Positions 42,135 through 51,494 of a DNA stretch of 64,000 nt are shown piece after piece (position 1 is the first letter of the stretch; the number at the start of each line of letters is the position of its first letter). The DNA lies in the NCBI RefSeq assembly GCF_039537665.1, contig NZ_BAABAY010000001.1, positions 1,550,001 to 1,614,000 of the forward strand, in the 5' to 3' direction. The DNA is from Gaetbulibacter_A aestuarii. Its GTDB lineage: Bacteria; Bacteroidota; Bacteroidia; Flavobacteriales; Flavobacteriaceae. The notes beneath the pieces were generated by a model that ran no database searches, was not told the DNA's origin, and saw only the letters and a list, made by a program, of their open reading frames with translations. Made by a program: the position numbers and the translations under genes.

Positions 42135-43919
42135 TTAATTGTTATCAGTGCTAATATCAACACCGTTAGAGTCAATTTGAACTCTGGTTTTTTCTCCCTC
42201 CGCTTTAACACCAGATTTGTTGATTTTTAAAGAACCACCTTCAGCGTTGATCTCTACACCATCTTCGTCAATATCAATATGCGGTGTTTTAATCTTGATG
42301 CGGATTTCGCTATCGTCATCTGCAGGGCAGTCATCACATTGTATGGCATCTTCTAAGATAGTTAAGTAATGGTTTGTGTCGCTTCGCGAAACCAGGTTGC
42401 CTTCATAACGCTTGTAATACAGATATGAACTTGTATTGTCATTGAATTTTGCCACAAGTTGTTCGGGTAAATAAAGTACCAGATCTACTTCCTGATCGCT
42501 GAATTTATTTTCAGGATTCGTGGTTAAATAGTTATTCAATAATAAGGTATTGCCTTGTAATTCAAATTTGTAATCGATGTTCTTGGCTCGCTCTATTGCC
42601 GTTTCGTAATTACGACCATCGGCACTTTTTTCAACAGCAATACTAGCCAAGGAATCCTTTGTGGACTTCACTATAATGTCGATATCCGTGGAATATAATA
42701 CCTTATTACCATCAGTATCGTGAATGATTTTAAATCCATTGTGATTTCTGTAGAATTCAGATTTAAAATTGTCATAATTAACCATTTTTATCTCCAGGGT
42801 GTCATGAGCTTTAACCGGTAGTTGCGTGCGCTCCACATAACCTTCATTTAAGGCATGTTCACTAGCTTCCCTAACACCAATTATTATGAGACTAATCACG
42901 GAGATAAACCATACACCTAAAAGGGTGAATTTGGCAATATTTCCTATCGATTTTAGATTATTTACTAATATTTTCAATCCCAAATAAAAGAGGAAGAAAA
43001 ACGGAATTCCTACGGCGAATAGAACTAAAATTGAGGCCAACCAAATGGGTGTGTTACCTGCATTTGCCATACGAACCAAATCCATTCCCGGTATATGAAC
43101 AATGTCTACAATACCCACAGAAAATGTTCCAATTATAAGTCCGATCAAGGTAGATGCACCTATGATAATAAGTAATACACCTATGAATTTAGCGAAGATC
43201 TTGAAGAAAAACAGGATCACATCGCCTATCGCGTCAAAAAAAGTTTGAGACGACGATTTTATCTTACTGCTCTTCCCTTTAATATCCACATTTTTGGCCG
43301 CATCTTTTACATTTTTGGCCGCACCGCTTACAGCATCCGATACATTATCAAAGCCGTCCTTGATTTTTTTTTCAATGTTACTGATGTTCACCGGTTCTCC
43401 GGTCATCATAATCTTTTCAGCTGTTGTTTTGGCTTCAGGAACCAGGATCCAAAGTAAAATATAGAGTAAGATTCCGGTGCCGCCACCAACAACAAGTAAG
43501 ATCCAAATCAGGCGTATCCAAATGGCGTCAATACCAAAGTAATGCGCTAATCCTGCAGAAACACCGCCGATATAAGAGTTATCTGTGTCGCGGAACAACT
43601 TTCTGGAAGTTGAACTTTTAGATCCTGCCTTAGGCTCATCCTCAAAAATTTCGTCATCCACCAGGTAGTCTTCAGGTTGCCCCATAATGGCGATCACCTC
43701 GTCGACTTCCTTCATGCCAATAACTTGTTTTTCAGATTTTATGCGTTCACTAAAAAGCTCCGCAATACGCGCTTCGATATCCGAAACAATTTCATTTCGT
43801 CCTTGTGAGTCTGTAAATGAACGTTTTATAGCCTCAAGATAGCGCTGTAATTTTAAGTATGCATCTTCATCTACGTGAAAAAATATACCTGCTAAATTTA
43901 TGTTGACTGTCTTATTCAT
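42135..43919 (-). CDS. PspC-domain membrane protein
   Basis: 594 aa. N-terminal soluble part, then a PspC domain (about 108-172, KLFRDTDNSYIGGVSAGLAHYFGID), several more helices (about 230-350) and a C-terminal beta-helix-like DUF domain ending in a GIN-like part. PspC-like proteins sense envelope stress. Start overlaps the PadR gene stop by 4 bp (ATGA), so the two are co-expressed. Confidence 0.9.
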   Translation of the reverse strand: MNKTVNINLAGIFFHVDEDAYLKLQRYLEAIKRSFTDSQGRNEIVSDIEARIAELFSERIKSEKQVIGMKEVDEVIAIMGQPEDYLVDDEIFEDEPKAGSKSSTSRKLFRDTDNSYIGGVSAGLAHYFGIDAIWIRLIWILLVVGGGTGILLYILLWILVPEAKTTAEKIMMTGEPVNISNIEKKIKDGFDNVSDAVSGAAKNVKDAAKNVDIKGKSSKIKSSSQTFFDAIGDVILFFFKIFAKFIGVLLIIIGASTLIGLIIGTFSVGIVDIVHIPGMDLVRMANAGNTPIWLASILVLFAVGIPFFFLFYLGLKILVNNLKSIGNIAKFTLLGVWFISVISLIIIGVREASEHALNEGYVERTQLPVKAHDTLEIKMVNYDNFKSEFYRNHNGFKIIHDTDGNKVLYSTDIDIIVKSTKDSLASIAVEKSADGRNYETAIERAKNIDYKFELQGNTLLLNNYLTTNPENKFSDQEVDLVLYLPEQLVAKFNDNTSSYLYYKRYEGNLVSRSDTNHYLTILEDAIQCDDCPADDDSEIRIKIKTPHIDIDEDGVEINAEGGSLKINKSGVKAEGEKTRVQIDSNGVDISTDNN

Positions 43920-44257
43920 TTCGTTTTTGATTTTTGGCTTGTTACTAAAGTCACGGCGTGTTGTAATTCATTCCACGTCGTATCTAATTCTTTTAAAAAT
44001 AGTTTTCCTGTCTCGGTTAAACCGTAGTATTTACGCGGTGGTCCGGAAGTCGATTCCTCCCAGCGGTAATTCAAAAGTCCCGCGTTTTTAAGTCGCGTCA
44101 GCAAAGGATAAATCGTACCCTCTACCACCAGCAACTTCGCGTCCTTCAGCGTGTCCAGGATCTCTGCCACATACGCGTCGTTATCTTTTAATACAGACAA
44201 GATGCAGAATTCCAGTACGCCTTTACGCATTTGTGCTTTGGTGTTTTCTATCTTCAT
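43916..44257 (-). CDS. PadR-family transcriptional regulator
   Basis: 113 aa winged helix: KGVLEFCILSVLKDNDAYVAEILD and VEGTIYPLLTRLKNAGLLNY, then EESTSGPPRKYYGLTETG, matching PadR family members that repress membrane-stress genes. Upstream of and overlapping the PspC gene; likely autoregulated. First gene of the PadR-PspC-GIN operon. Confidence 0.92.
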   Translation of the reverse strand: MKIENTKAQMRKGVLEFCILSVLKDNDAYVAEILDTLKDAKLLVVEGTIYPLLTRLKNAGLLNYRWEESTSGPPRKYYGLTETGKLFLKELDTTWNELQHAVTLVTSQKSKTK

Positions 44258-44327
44258 GTTCTAAAGCATTTTAATGTTGTGAAACTGTTCATTTTTTGAT
44301 TGATTGATGATTAGTATATTTTTTTTT

Positions 44328-44394
44328 GGGCGTTACCCTGCGGGTCGGGCTTTCCGCGCTACACGGTAGCTTGCTACAATCCCTAACGCGGGTT
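44328..44394. repeat. Dispersed GC-rich palindromic repeat
   Basis: GC-rich element (GGGCGTTACCCTGCGGGTCGG at the left end) in an AT-rich gap, of the type scattered in flavobacterial genomes. Imperfect inverted repeats (GGGCGTTACCC/GGGTCGGGC and CGCGCTA/TAACGCG). Sits between PadR and DUF4870 genes. Confidence 0.55.
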
Positions 44395-44408
44395 TCCTTG
44401 CTATGTTC

Positions 44409-44438
44409 CGTCATTGCGAGCAATGCAAAGCAATCTCC
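44409..44438. repeat. Interspersed CGTCATTGCGAG-type repeat
   Basis: CGTCATTGCGAG, then CAATGCAAAGCAATCTCC. This sequence family is known as a widespread short repeat in Bacteroidota and other bacteria. A short reading frame over it (44326-44532, plus) is not a gene. Confidence 0.6.
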
Positions 44439-44455
44439 CTGTAATTTTTTCATTG

Positions 44456-44902
44456 CTACTTTAAAAAATCTATCGTTAATGGATAATGATACAATTCGCC
44501 ATCGCGTGCTTTTAAACTCGCGATCACAATAAATATCAACTCCAGAATAAATCCAATAACTGCCAAAACGCCTAAAGCACCACCTATATAAAGCAGGGGA
44601 GAAGGCTTACCTATATTAATATGGAAATCACTAAAACCGTTAAAATCAATAAAGTCAATACCATTAAAGATCTTGAATACAAAAAACGGAATACTTAAGG
44701 TTCCCAAAATAACGGCATACAATAAAATGCTAATTTGAAAATTAATAGCCTGTTTCCCGTGCGCATCAATAAATTCCGATTTATCCTTATTGGTAACCCA
44801 TAATATAATAGGTCCCAAAAAATTCCCAAACGGAATAATAAAGCGACTAAAAGTCGATAAATGTATAAACGTAGCGATGTTTTTTTGATGATTATCTAGC
44901 AT
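44456..44902 (-). CDS. DUF4870-like membrane protein
   Basis: 148 aa from ATG 44902 (MLDNHQKNIA); a longer reading to 44935 adds 11 unrelated residues. Four transmembrane segments and the DUF4870 pattern: NIATFIHLSTF near the start and DAHGKQAINFQIS in the middle. Function unknown, membrane protein. Confidence 0.85.
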   Translation of the reverse strand: MLDNHQKNIATFIHLSTFSRFIIPFGNFLGPIILWVTNKDKSEFIDAHGKQAINFQISILLYAVILGTLSIPFFVFKIFNGIDFIDFNGFSDFHINIGKPSPLLYIGGALGVLAVIGFILELIFIVIASLKARDGELYHYPLTIDFLK

Positions 44903-45047
44903 GATTCTAAAAGTATATAATAATATCTTATGCAAATATATATCTAAAAGAAGGTATTATGTATCACATAGTACTAAAATTAACAAAATTTTAACATATT
45001 TAAGCTATGCATATTTCATTATCTTAGTAAAAAATAAATAGACATCT

Positions 45048-45503
45048 ATGAAGCTTACGCCCAGGAAATTAAACACCTTTAACATTATAAAACTACCGGC
45101 AGCATACCTTTGTGGCGTGCGTTGTCGCTACATCGACGACGAAAAATGTATCGTCACCGTAACCCATCGCTGGATCAATCAGAACCCCTTTAAATCCATG
45201 TTTTGGGCCGTGCAGGGCATGGCAGCCGAGTTCGCAACCGGTGCTTTGGTGATTGGGAAAATTCAGGAAACCGGAAAGAATATATCGATGTTAGTAACCA
45301 CTAATAAAGCTTCATTTACTAAAAAAGCCACCGGAAAGATCACCTTTACCTGCAACGATGGAAACCTGATAAGCGAGGCTTTACAACGAACTATAAAAAC
45401 AGGCGAAGGTCAAACCATTTGGATGACATCCACAGGCGTTAACGAAGATGGTGTGCAGGTATCCTCCTTTAGTTTTGAATGGAGCGTGAAGTTAAAATCC
45501 TAA
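45048..45503 (+). CDS. Hotdog-fold thioesterase-like protein (DUF4442)
   Basis: 151 aa, single hotdog fold: LPAAYLCGVRCRYIDDEKCIVTVTHRWINQNPFKSMFW at the start and LVIGKIQETGKNISMLVTTNKASFTKKATGKITFTC later. Similar to DUF4442 acyl-CoA thioesterase-like proteins. Catalytic residue not evident. Single gene. Confidence 0.75.
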   Translation: MKLTPRKLNTFNIIKLPAAYLCGVRCRYIDDEKCIVTVTHRWINQNPFKSMFWAVQGMAAEFATGALVIGKIQETGKNISMLVTTNKASFTKKATGKITFTCNDGNLISEALQRTIKTGEGQTIWMTSTGVNEDGVQVSSFSFEWSVKLKS

Positions 45504-45575
45504 AATTCAAAAGTGTTGTAACAAAATAAAACGCCATACCACTTATAGGTATCACAAACTTCAAAACTAAAAATC

Positions 45576-46376
45576 ATGCAAGCACACGAAATCGATTATA
45601 CCATTTACGGAGAGGAAATGCAATATGTAGAAATAGAACTGGATCCGCAGGAAGCTGTTGTAGCTGAAGCCGGCAGTTTTATGATGATGGATACAGGGAT
45701 TCAAATGGAAACCATTTTTGGCGACGGCTCCAAACAAAATGATGGGTTTCTTGGTAAAATTCTGGGTGCGGGTAAACGTATCCTAACCGGTGAGAGTTTA
45801 TTCATGACAGCCTTTTACAATACCGGTTCAGGAAAGAAAAAAGCATCGTTTGCATCACCTTATCCAGGGAAAATTATTCCTATTGACCTCACACAATTTG
45901 GTGGTAAATTTATTTGTCAGAAGGATGCGTTCCTTTGCGCTGCCAAAGGTGTAAGCATCGGTATCGAATTCTCAAAACGTTTAGGTCGTGGGTTATTTGG
46001 TGGCGAAGGATTTATCATGCAAAAACTTGAGGGTGATGGTATGGCCTTCGTTCATGCTGGCGGCACCATGGCTAAAAAGGAACTTAAACCAGGAGAAATC
46101 TTAAAAGTGGATACCGGTTGCATTGTTGGTTTTGATCATACTGTAGATTACGATATCGAGTTTGTAGGTGGTATAAAAAATACCATTTTTGGAGGCGAAG
46201 GACTCTTTTTCGCTAAACTGCAAGGTCCGGGAACAGTATACATCCAATCACTACCATTTAGTCGACTGGCAGACCGCATCATAGCATCCGCGCCACGTAG
46301 AGGTGGTAAAGATCGTGGAGAGGGAAGTGTTCTTGGTGGACTTGGCGATCTGCTCGATGGCGATAATCGATTTTAA
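45576..46376 (+). CDS. AIM24/TIGR00266-family protein
   Basis: 266 aa beta-rich protein with DPQEAVVAEAGSFMMMD, RGLFGGEGFIMQKLEGDGMAFVHAGGT and NTIFGGEGLFFAKLQGPGTV, the hallmarks of the AIM24/TIGR00266 family (eukaryotic AIM24 acts in mitochondria). C-terminus has basic Gly-rich tail. Function in bacteria unknown. Confidence 0.9.
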   Translation: MQAHEIDYTIYGEEMQYVEIELDPQEAVVAEAGSFMMMDTGIQMETIFGDGSKQNDGFLGKILGAGKRILTGESLFMTAFYNTGSGKKKASFASPYPGKIIPIDLTQFGGKFICQKDAFLCAAKGVSIGIEFSKRLGRGLFGGEGFIMQKLEGDGMAFVHAGGTMAKKELKPGEILKVDTGCIVGFDHTVDYDIEFVGGIKNTIFGGEGLFFAKLQGPGTVYIQSLPFSRLADRIIASAPRRGGKDRGEGSVLGGLGDLLDGDNRF

Positions 46377-46443
46377 GTGTTAAAATTTTGAATAAATAAT
46401 GCCAACCTGTTTAAAAATTTATTATTTTAGTTAAATAAATAAA

Positions 46444-46475
46444 TTGTTTAAGCGTATTCAACAAATCTACTTTTA
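46444..46475 (+). promoter_or_regulatory. Candidate promoter of the 65-aa gene
   Basis: TTG at 46444-46446 and TACTTTTA at 46468-46475, separated by 21 bp. The -7 box is the TTTA variant, but no FNR-like palindrome is present. Confidence 0.4.
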
Positions 46476-46500
46476 ATTACAAACTAAACCAGAATTAAAT

Positions 46501-46698
46501 ATGGCGAGAGCAATGTTAGAGTACACCAAGACCATACTTAAAAAAGTAAGTTTTGATGCTAATTTGTTTTGCAAAGAAGTTCAAAAGGCTTTACAGCGTT
46601 TATTGCCTTATGAAATTGAAGAGCTCAAGGTTTTTATACAAAACCTTGTGATGCAAAACCCCGAACTAAATCAATGTCTAATTTATTTAAAATCATAA
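46501..46698 (+). CDS. Small protein of unknown function
   Basis: 65 aa, helical; MLEYTKTILKKVSFDANLFCKEVQKALQRL then EELKVFIQNLVMQNPELNQCL. No signal peptide. Strong terminator follows at 46702. I recall similar short proteins in many flavobacteria, but cannot verify. Likely real because it has a promoter and terminator of its own. Confidence 0.65.
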   Translation: MARAMLEYTKTILKKVSFDANLFCKEVQKALQRLLPYEIEELKVFIQNLVMQNPELNQCLIYLKS

Positions 46699-46701
46699 TA
46701 G

Positions 46702-46731
46702 AAAGAGCGGCTTTAAGTCGCTCTTTTATTT
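46702..46731 (+). terminator. Terminator of the 65-aa gene
   Basis: Stem AAAGAGCG (46702-46709) with CGCTCTTT (46719-46726), extendable by a G-T pair, then a T-rich tail. Confidence 0.75.
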
Positions 46732-47676
46732 TTAGATTTTATTTTTAATCGGACTTATGATTTTTACATTCTGGAAGGTGATCGCACCCCGAATAATTCC
46801 CGCGATTACATCCTGAAGGGCTTCTATAATTTGCATTTTTAGCTCGCTCTTGTGGTATATGATACTCACTTCCCGCGCCGGAGACGGTTCATGGAAAAAC
46901 CGAAGATTTTCCTGTTCTTTTTCACTAAGATCTAAAGTATGAAGATAGGGTAGAAGCGTCATCCCCAAACCTTCATTCGATAATTTTACCAATGTTTCTA
47001 TACTTCCGCTTTCCAGCTGAAATTCATCATCTAAATGATTTTTAAATGCTTTACATAAATTAATAACACCATCTCTAAAACAGTGGCCGTCTTCTAATAA
47101 AAGCATATCGTTAATGTCCAGGTCACCGGGTTCAATAGTTTTTCTGTCTTTTAAACGGTGATTTTGAGGAATATAGGCTACAAAGGGTTCAAAATATAAT
47201 ACACGTTCTTTAATACTGTCATCCTCTAATGGTGTGGAGGCAATGGCTGCATCAAGGTGCCCGTCTTTAATTCGCGTGATGATCTCTTCGGTATTTAGCT
47301 CTTCAATTTTTAGTTTTACCTTAGGGTGTCGTTTAATAAAGGTTTTTAGGAACATCGGTAAAAGTGTAGGCATGATGGTTGGAATAATGCCTAATTTGAA
47401 TTCTCCACCAATAAAACCCTTTTGTTGGTCTACAATATCCTGTATGCGATATGATTCATTTACAATGTTTCGGGCTTGCTTAACAATCTTTTTACCAACG
47501 TCAGTTAGTTCGATGGGTTTTTTACTCCGATCGAATATCTGTACATCCAATTGTTCTTCCAGCTTTTGTATTTGCATACTCAAAGTAGGCTGGGTTACAA
47601 AACATTTCTCTGCCGCTTTTGTAAAATTTTGATTTTCGGCAACCGCCAAAACATAATATAATTGAGTAATAGTCAT
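46732..47676 (-). CDS. oxyR: OxyR-type LysR regulator
   Basis: 314 aa LysR-type regulator: helix-turn-helix at 5-63 (NFTKAAEKCFVTQPTLSMQIQKLEEQL), effector-binding domain from about 90. The sensor motif GHCFRDGVINLC puts cysteines at C199 and C208, the same positions and spacing as E. coli OxyR, so it should form a disulfide on peroxide and activate defence genes. Divergent promoter region toward a putative small RNA at 47762. Start at 47676 is the first ATG of the HTH. Confidence 0.93.
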   Translation of the reverse strand: MTITQLYYVLAVAENQNFTKAAEKCFVTQPTLSMQIQKLEEQLDVQIFDRSKKPIELTDVGKKIVKQARNIVNESYRIQDIVDQQKGFIGGEFKLGIIPTIMPTLLPMFLKTFIKRHPKVKLKIEELNTEEIITRIKDGHLDAAIASTPLEDDSIKERVLYFEPFVAYIPQNHRLKDRKTIEPGDLDINDMLLLEDGHCFRDGVINLCKAFKNHLDDEFQLESGSIETLVKLSNEGLGMTLLPYLHTLDLSEKEQENLRFFHEPSPAREVSIIYHKSELKMQIIEALQDVIAGIIRGAITFQNVKIISPIKNKI

Positions 47677-47748
47677 TTATATCAATTTAGATTATAAAAA
47701 TATAAAAACTATCAATAAAACTTATCTAAAGTAAAAGAAATTATGAAA

Positions 47749-47756
47749 TACCTTTG
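47749..47756 (+). promoter_or_regulatory. -7 box divergent from oxyR
   Basis: TACCTTTG, perfect TAnnTTTG match on the plus strand, 73 bp upstream of the oxyR start. No TTG at -33, so an activator may be needed. Confidence 0.5.
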
Positions 47757-47761
47757 TATGA

Positions 47762-47859
47762 TTCATACATGAATTCTCATAGTTTTGGTTATAACTATTT
47801 GAAAAAAGTTAAGTTGGTTAATAGTAAAGAGCATCATCTCCCTGATGCTCTTTGTTTTT
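47762..47859 (+). ncRNA. Putative small RNA divergent from oxyR
   Basis: A transcript of about 98 nt is predicted from the -7 box at 47749 to the terminator at 47826-47859. Its 31-codon frame (47769-47864) runs through the terminator hairpin and is probably not a gene. Position resembles OxyS in enterobacteria, divergent from oxyR, but there is no sequence likeness. Speculative. Confidence 0.3.
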
Positions 47860-47860
47860 T
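47826..47860 (+). terminator. Strong terminator downstream of the putative small RNA
   Basis: 11-bp stem AAAGAGCATCA (47826-47836) with TGATGCTCTTT (47843-47853), loop TCTCCC, then T6. No annotated plus-strand gene precedes it, which argues for a short transcript. Confidence 0.8.
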
Positions 47861-47882
47861 GTAATAATTTTTGAAATAGATG

Positions 47883-49214
47883 CTACAATAATCCGCGTGC
47901 TTTTATTTCAAGATATTTATTGATGGTGTCGATGGTGAGATTTTCCGGACTGGTAAGAATAGCGTGAATGCCGAATTTTTTCAACTCATTAACAATAAGG
48001 CGTTTTTCAAATGCAAATTTCTCAGCAATTACTTTATCATAGGCTTGTTGAACGGTTTCAGCTTTCTTTTCGATAAGGGTATTCAGCTCCGTATTTTTAA
48101 AGAAAATAACCACCAATAAATGATTCTTAGTAATGCCTTTTAAGTAAGGCAACTGACGGTTCAAACCATCCATGGTTTCAAAATTTGTGTAGAGTAAGAT
48201 CAAACTTCGCTGTGTGATATTTTGTTTGATACTGCTATACAATCGCCCGAAATCACTTTCATAAAAATCGGTTTTAATATTGTATAATGCTTCCAATATG
48301 AGGTTCATTTGTGAAGTTCGTCGTTCGGCAACCACACGGTTCTCTACGTTTTTTGAAAACGCGAACATCCCTGCTTTATCCTGCTTTTTGAGAGCGACAT
48401 TTGAGATCACTAAAGTTGAATTTATCGCGTAATCCAATAATGTTAACCCATTAAAAGGCATTTTCATAACCCGACCTTTATCAATAACAGCATATACCGG
48501 TTGTGATTTTTCGTCCTGGAATTGATTAACCATCAGTTGGCTCTTCTTGGCGGTAGCCTTCCAGTTTATGGTGCGCAGGTCATCACCAGAAACATACTCT
48601 TTGATCTGTTCAAATTCCATGGTATGGCCCAGTTTGCGAATTTTTTTAATGCCGTACATACTCAAGTTATTGCTGATAGCCATAAGGTTGTATTTACGCA
48701 ATTGAATAAAACTGGGATAACAAGGAACCATGGCGTTTTCTCCAAACCAAAACCTTCGAGCTACCAGCCCGAAAGGCGAACAAACATAAATATTAAGTTT
48801 TCCGAAATGATATTCACCTCTGGAAGTTGGTCGTACCTGATACTCAACGGCCAGTTCACTACTAGGGGCTATTTTCCTATCAATACTAAAATCGCGAAGT
48901 TGGAATTGTTCTGGTAATTCATCGATTATCCGAACGAATATTGGAAAGGTGTAAAAATTTTCAATAAAAATCTTAATCGGATTATCATCACCATTCGATA
49001 ATTTTTCAGGCAAATCTCTACGTCCGAAAAGACCTTTTTTCGCTCCAAATAATATGATACTGTCCAGTAGTGTTAAAAGAATAAGTCCGAACAACAACAG
49101 CTTAATCGTGAAAAACAGTCTTGGAAAAACAAAACTTACCACAAACAAGATCATTATACCTATACAGGCATAAAAAAATCGGTTTTGTATGTAGAATGGT
49201 TTTAAACGTTTCAA
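47883..49214 (-). CDS. DUF58 (vWA-like) domain protein
   Basis: 443 aa. Two N-terminal transmembrane helices (about 12-48), beta-sandwich part, then the DUF58 signature FEQIKEYVSGDDLRTINWKATAKKSQLMVNQFQDEK (about 202-237) with vWA-like DKGRVM metal site relics. Works with MoxR ATPases in membrane-associated complexes; last gene of the six-gene operon that starts at 54162. Confidence 0.9.
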   Translation of the reverse strand: MKRLKPFYIQNRFFYACIGIMILFVVSFVFPRLFFTIKLLLFGLILLTLLDSIILFGAKKGLFGRRDLPEKLSNGDDNPIKIFIENFYTFPIFVRIIDELPEQFQLRDFSIDRKIAPSSELAVEYQVRPTSRGEYHFGKLNIYVCSPFGLVARRFWFGENAMVPCYPSFIQLRKYNLMAISNNLSMYGIKKIRKLGHTMEFEQIKEYVSGDDLRTINWKATAKKSQLMVNQFQDEKSQPVYAVIDKGRVMKMPFNGLTLLDYAINSTLVISNVALKKQDKAGMFAFSKNVENRVVAERRTSQMNLILEALYNIKTDFYESDFGRLYSSIKQNITQRSLILLYTNFETMDGLNRQLPYLKGITKNHLLVVIFFKNTELNTLIEKKAETVQQAYDKVIAEKFAFEKRLIVNELKKFGIHAILTSPENLTIDTINKYLEIKARGLL

Positions 49215-49226
49215 GATCTTGATGTA

Positions 49227-50294
49227 TTAACGAGGAATTTCTACAGCTTCGATAATATTTTTAATGATCTGTTTTGTGGTAACGCCTTCCATTTCGCGTT
49301 CCGGAGTTACAATAACACGATGTTGCAATACGGGTATTGCTGCTTGTTTAATATCTTCAGGTGTTACAAAATCGCGTCCACTCATTCCGGCAAAAGCTTT
49401 ACTTGCTTTTAATAAGGCGATGGAGGCTCGTGGCGAGGCACCCAAATACAAAAAGGGATTACTTCTGGTATTTGTAATGATATCGGCAATGTATTTTACC
49501 AAGTGCGATTCTATGATGATCTGATTTGTTAGTTCCTGGAATTTTGCAATTTGCTCCTTACTCAAATGGGCGGTAATCTTATCAATTTTTTTATTCCCTT
49601 TTAAGTCTTGCTCTCTATTAATAATTTCTATTTCTTCTTCCAAATTAGGATAATCAATATCTATTTTGAAAAGAAAACGGTCTAATTGTGCTTCCGGTAA
49701 ACGGTATGTTCCTTCTTGTTCTACCGGGTTTTGCGTGGCTAATACAATAAAAGGCAGATCCATTTTATATTCCTGACCATCGATAGTAATTTGTCGTTCT
49801 TCCATAACCTCGAATAAGGCAGCTTGTGTTTTTGCCGGCGCTCGGTTAATCTCATCGATCAAGATCATGTTCGAGAAAACGGGTCCGGCCTTAAATTCGA
49901 ATTCAGAGGTTTTCATATCAAAAACCGAAGTACCCAAAATATCACTGGGCATCAGATCCGGCGTAAATTGTATTCTACTAAAACCCACATTCAGAGATTT
50001 GGCAAGTAGTTTTGCAGAAATGGTTTTAGCCACTCCGGGAACACCTTCAATAAGGGAGTGTCCATTGGCCAAAATCGATGCAATGAGCATATCTATCATG
50101 TGTTTTTGGCCAACAATAACCTTACTAATTTCATCACGGATTAAAGAAATTCCCGCTTCTAATTCACTTAGGTCAATACGGTTTTTAAAATTGATATCCG
50201 CTTTAATATCAGAGGTATTTTCGGTTGGAGTTTCCTGTTCCGGGTTTTGCTTGTTTTGATTTTCCTCGTTGTTTTCGGAATTTATTTCGTCCAT
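49227..50294 (-). CDS. MoxR-family AAA+ ATPase
   Basis: 355 aa. Walker A GVPGVAKT (about 80-87), Walker B LIDEINRA, sensor LATQNPVEQEGTYRLPEAQLDRF, arginine finger region SPRAS. N-terminal extension of acidic low-complexity sequence. Chaperone-like ATPase for metal or protein insertion, typically with the adjacent DUF58 protein. 3 bp from the following DUF4350-like gene, 12 bp from DUF58. Confidence 0.94.
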   Translation of the reverse strand: MDEINSENNEENQNKQNPEQETPTENTSDIKADINFKNRIDLSELEAGISLIRDEISKVIVGQKHMIDMLIASILANGHSLIEGVPGVAKTISAKLLAKSLNVGFSRIQFTPDLMPSDILGTSVFDMKTSEFEFKAGPVFSNMILIDEINRAPAKTQAALFEVMEERQITIDGQEYKMDLPFIVLATQNPVEQEGTYRLPEAQLDRFLFKIDIDYPNLEEEIEIINREQDLKGNKKIDKITAHLSKEQIAKFQELTNQIIIESHLVKYIADIITNTRSNPFLYLGASPRASIALLKASKAFAGMSGRDFVTPEDIKQAAIPVLQHRVIVTPEREMEGVTTKQIIKNIIEAVEIPR

Positions 50295-50297
50295 AAG

Positions 50298-51494
50298 TTA
50301 TTTGGTATAAAAATTTTCAATGGCTTTGTTTAGTCGCAATACATCAGCTTCTGTACAGATTCTTTTAGAACGTAATTGCCTGATCACGTTCACAAGATAC
50401 TGTACTGTTTCCTGTTTTACATTAGATTTAAGACTTAAATTCTTCACGAACTTATCATCTAAATTTTGGGTTTCCAGAAAATAGACGCGCCTAATGTGTT
50501 CGAAAAAATAAGTTATTTTTTTCTCTATGATTGTATTGTGATCTTGAGTTTCGTAGTATAGATTTCCAATGGTTTTAGTAAATGCCACCGTGGTATTTTG
50601 CAATGGTTTTATCACCCTGATAATGCGTTGACGCCTTTTTGCGTTAAAGATCATAAAAAACACCAATGTTGTTAAAGCTAAATACCAGGCCCAGCGCAAG
50701 GGAGGTTTGCTCAATATAAAACGTAGCGGTGAAGCTCCGGCCATGTTATCAACCTTGTTTTTTGAATCGAAATACAAGGTTTCGTCCGGCAAATAGGATA
50801 ATACGGCAGCAGGGTATTTTTTATGATCGGCTTTCAATAAATGATAATTAGTAAAACTTACAGGTTGTAAATGTAAGTATACGTTACCGCTACCATAAGC
50901 TACTTTCACAAAATTAATATGGCGTTCTGAATCAAAGGTTTGATAGCCCAAAACGGTTGTTCTAGTGGAATCTAATTTATTGAAATAAAAATTATCAAGC
51001 CCTTTTTCTATGGTTATCGAATCCGCACTAAGTATAGGATTAGCCAAACTTAAGGTTGCCTTTCCTGAGAAATTGTATTGATACTTAATACCCATGTCCA
51101 GGGAATCTAGTAATGTCGTTTCAAAAGTTCTTGAAGATAAGAATACGTTGTTTCCTTCTCTAGCAAAATTGAGAAGTTCCTTTGTCGATTCCGGATCTTT
51201 GGTATAGCTGTCTTCAATATTCAAATAACTCCCGGAAATATTGTATTCCTCATCCATCCAATTATAATGATCTCTAAAATATTCATAGGGACTTACCCTT
51301 ACTTTTTCTATGGTGCTTTTTGGGAAGAGGTTCGGCAACTCGTTAAACAATACAAATGTACCGTAGGGGATTTTATGTGATTCGTTGTATGTAGGCGTCC
51401 AAACTATAGGTTTGGGTTTGGAAAATTCCAGAGCCACACTTCCAATAATGATCAGCATGAGTAAAACCAGATATATTTTCAGTGTCTTGTTCAT
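50298..51494 (-). CDS. DUF4350-type membrane protein
   Basis: 398 aa, N-terminal transmembrane anchor (about 8-23), a periplasmic alpha/beta domain (GNNVFLSSRTFETTLLDSL), a second transmembrane helix (about 268-287) and a cytosolic C-terminal helical domain. This gene type usually lies between DUF4129 and MoxR in Bacteroidota. Overlaps the DUF4129 gene by 4 bp. Function unknown. Confidence 0.8.
   Translation of the reverse strand: MNKTLKIYLVLLMLIIIGSVALEFSKPKPIVWTPTYNESHKIPYGTFVLFNELPNLFPKSTIEKVRVSPYEYFRDHYNWMDEEYNISGSYLNIEDSYTKDPESTKELLNFAREGNNVFLSSRTFETTLLDSLDMGIKYQYNFSGKATLSLANPILSADSITIEKGLDNFYFNKLDSTRTTVLGYQTFDSERHINFVKVAYGSGNVYLHLQPVSFTNYHLLKADHKKYPAAVLSYLPDETLYFDSKNKVDNMAGASPLRFILSKPPLRWAWYLALTTLVFFMIFNAKRRQRIIRVIKPLQNTTVAFTKTIGNLYYETQDHNTIIEKKITYFFEHIRRVYFLETQNLDDKFVKNLSLKSNVKQETVQYLVNVIRQLRSKRICTEADVLRLNKAIENFYTK

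Noticed and set aside
44326..44532. Plus-strand 68-codon frame rich in Ser/Leu
   Set aside because: It covers the two dispersed repeats and the 3' end of the DUF4870 gene; it is a repeat artefact.
47769..47864. 31-codon protein divergent from oxyR
   Set aside because: Its second half is the terminator hairpin itself, so the frame is probably accidental; listed as a possible small RNA instead.
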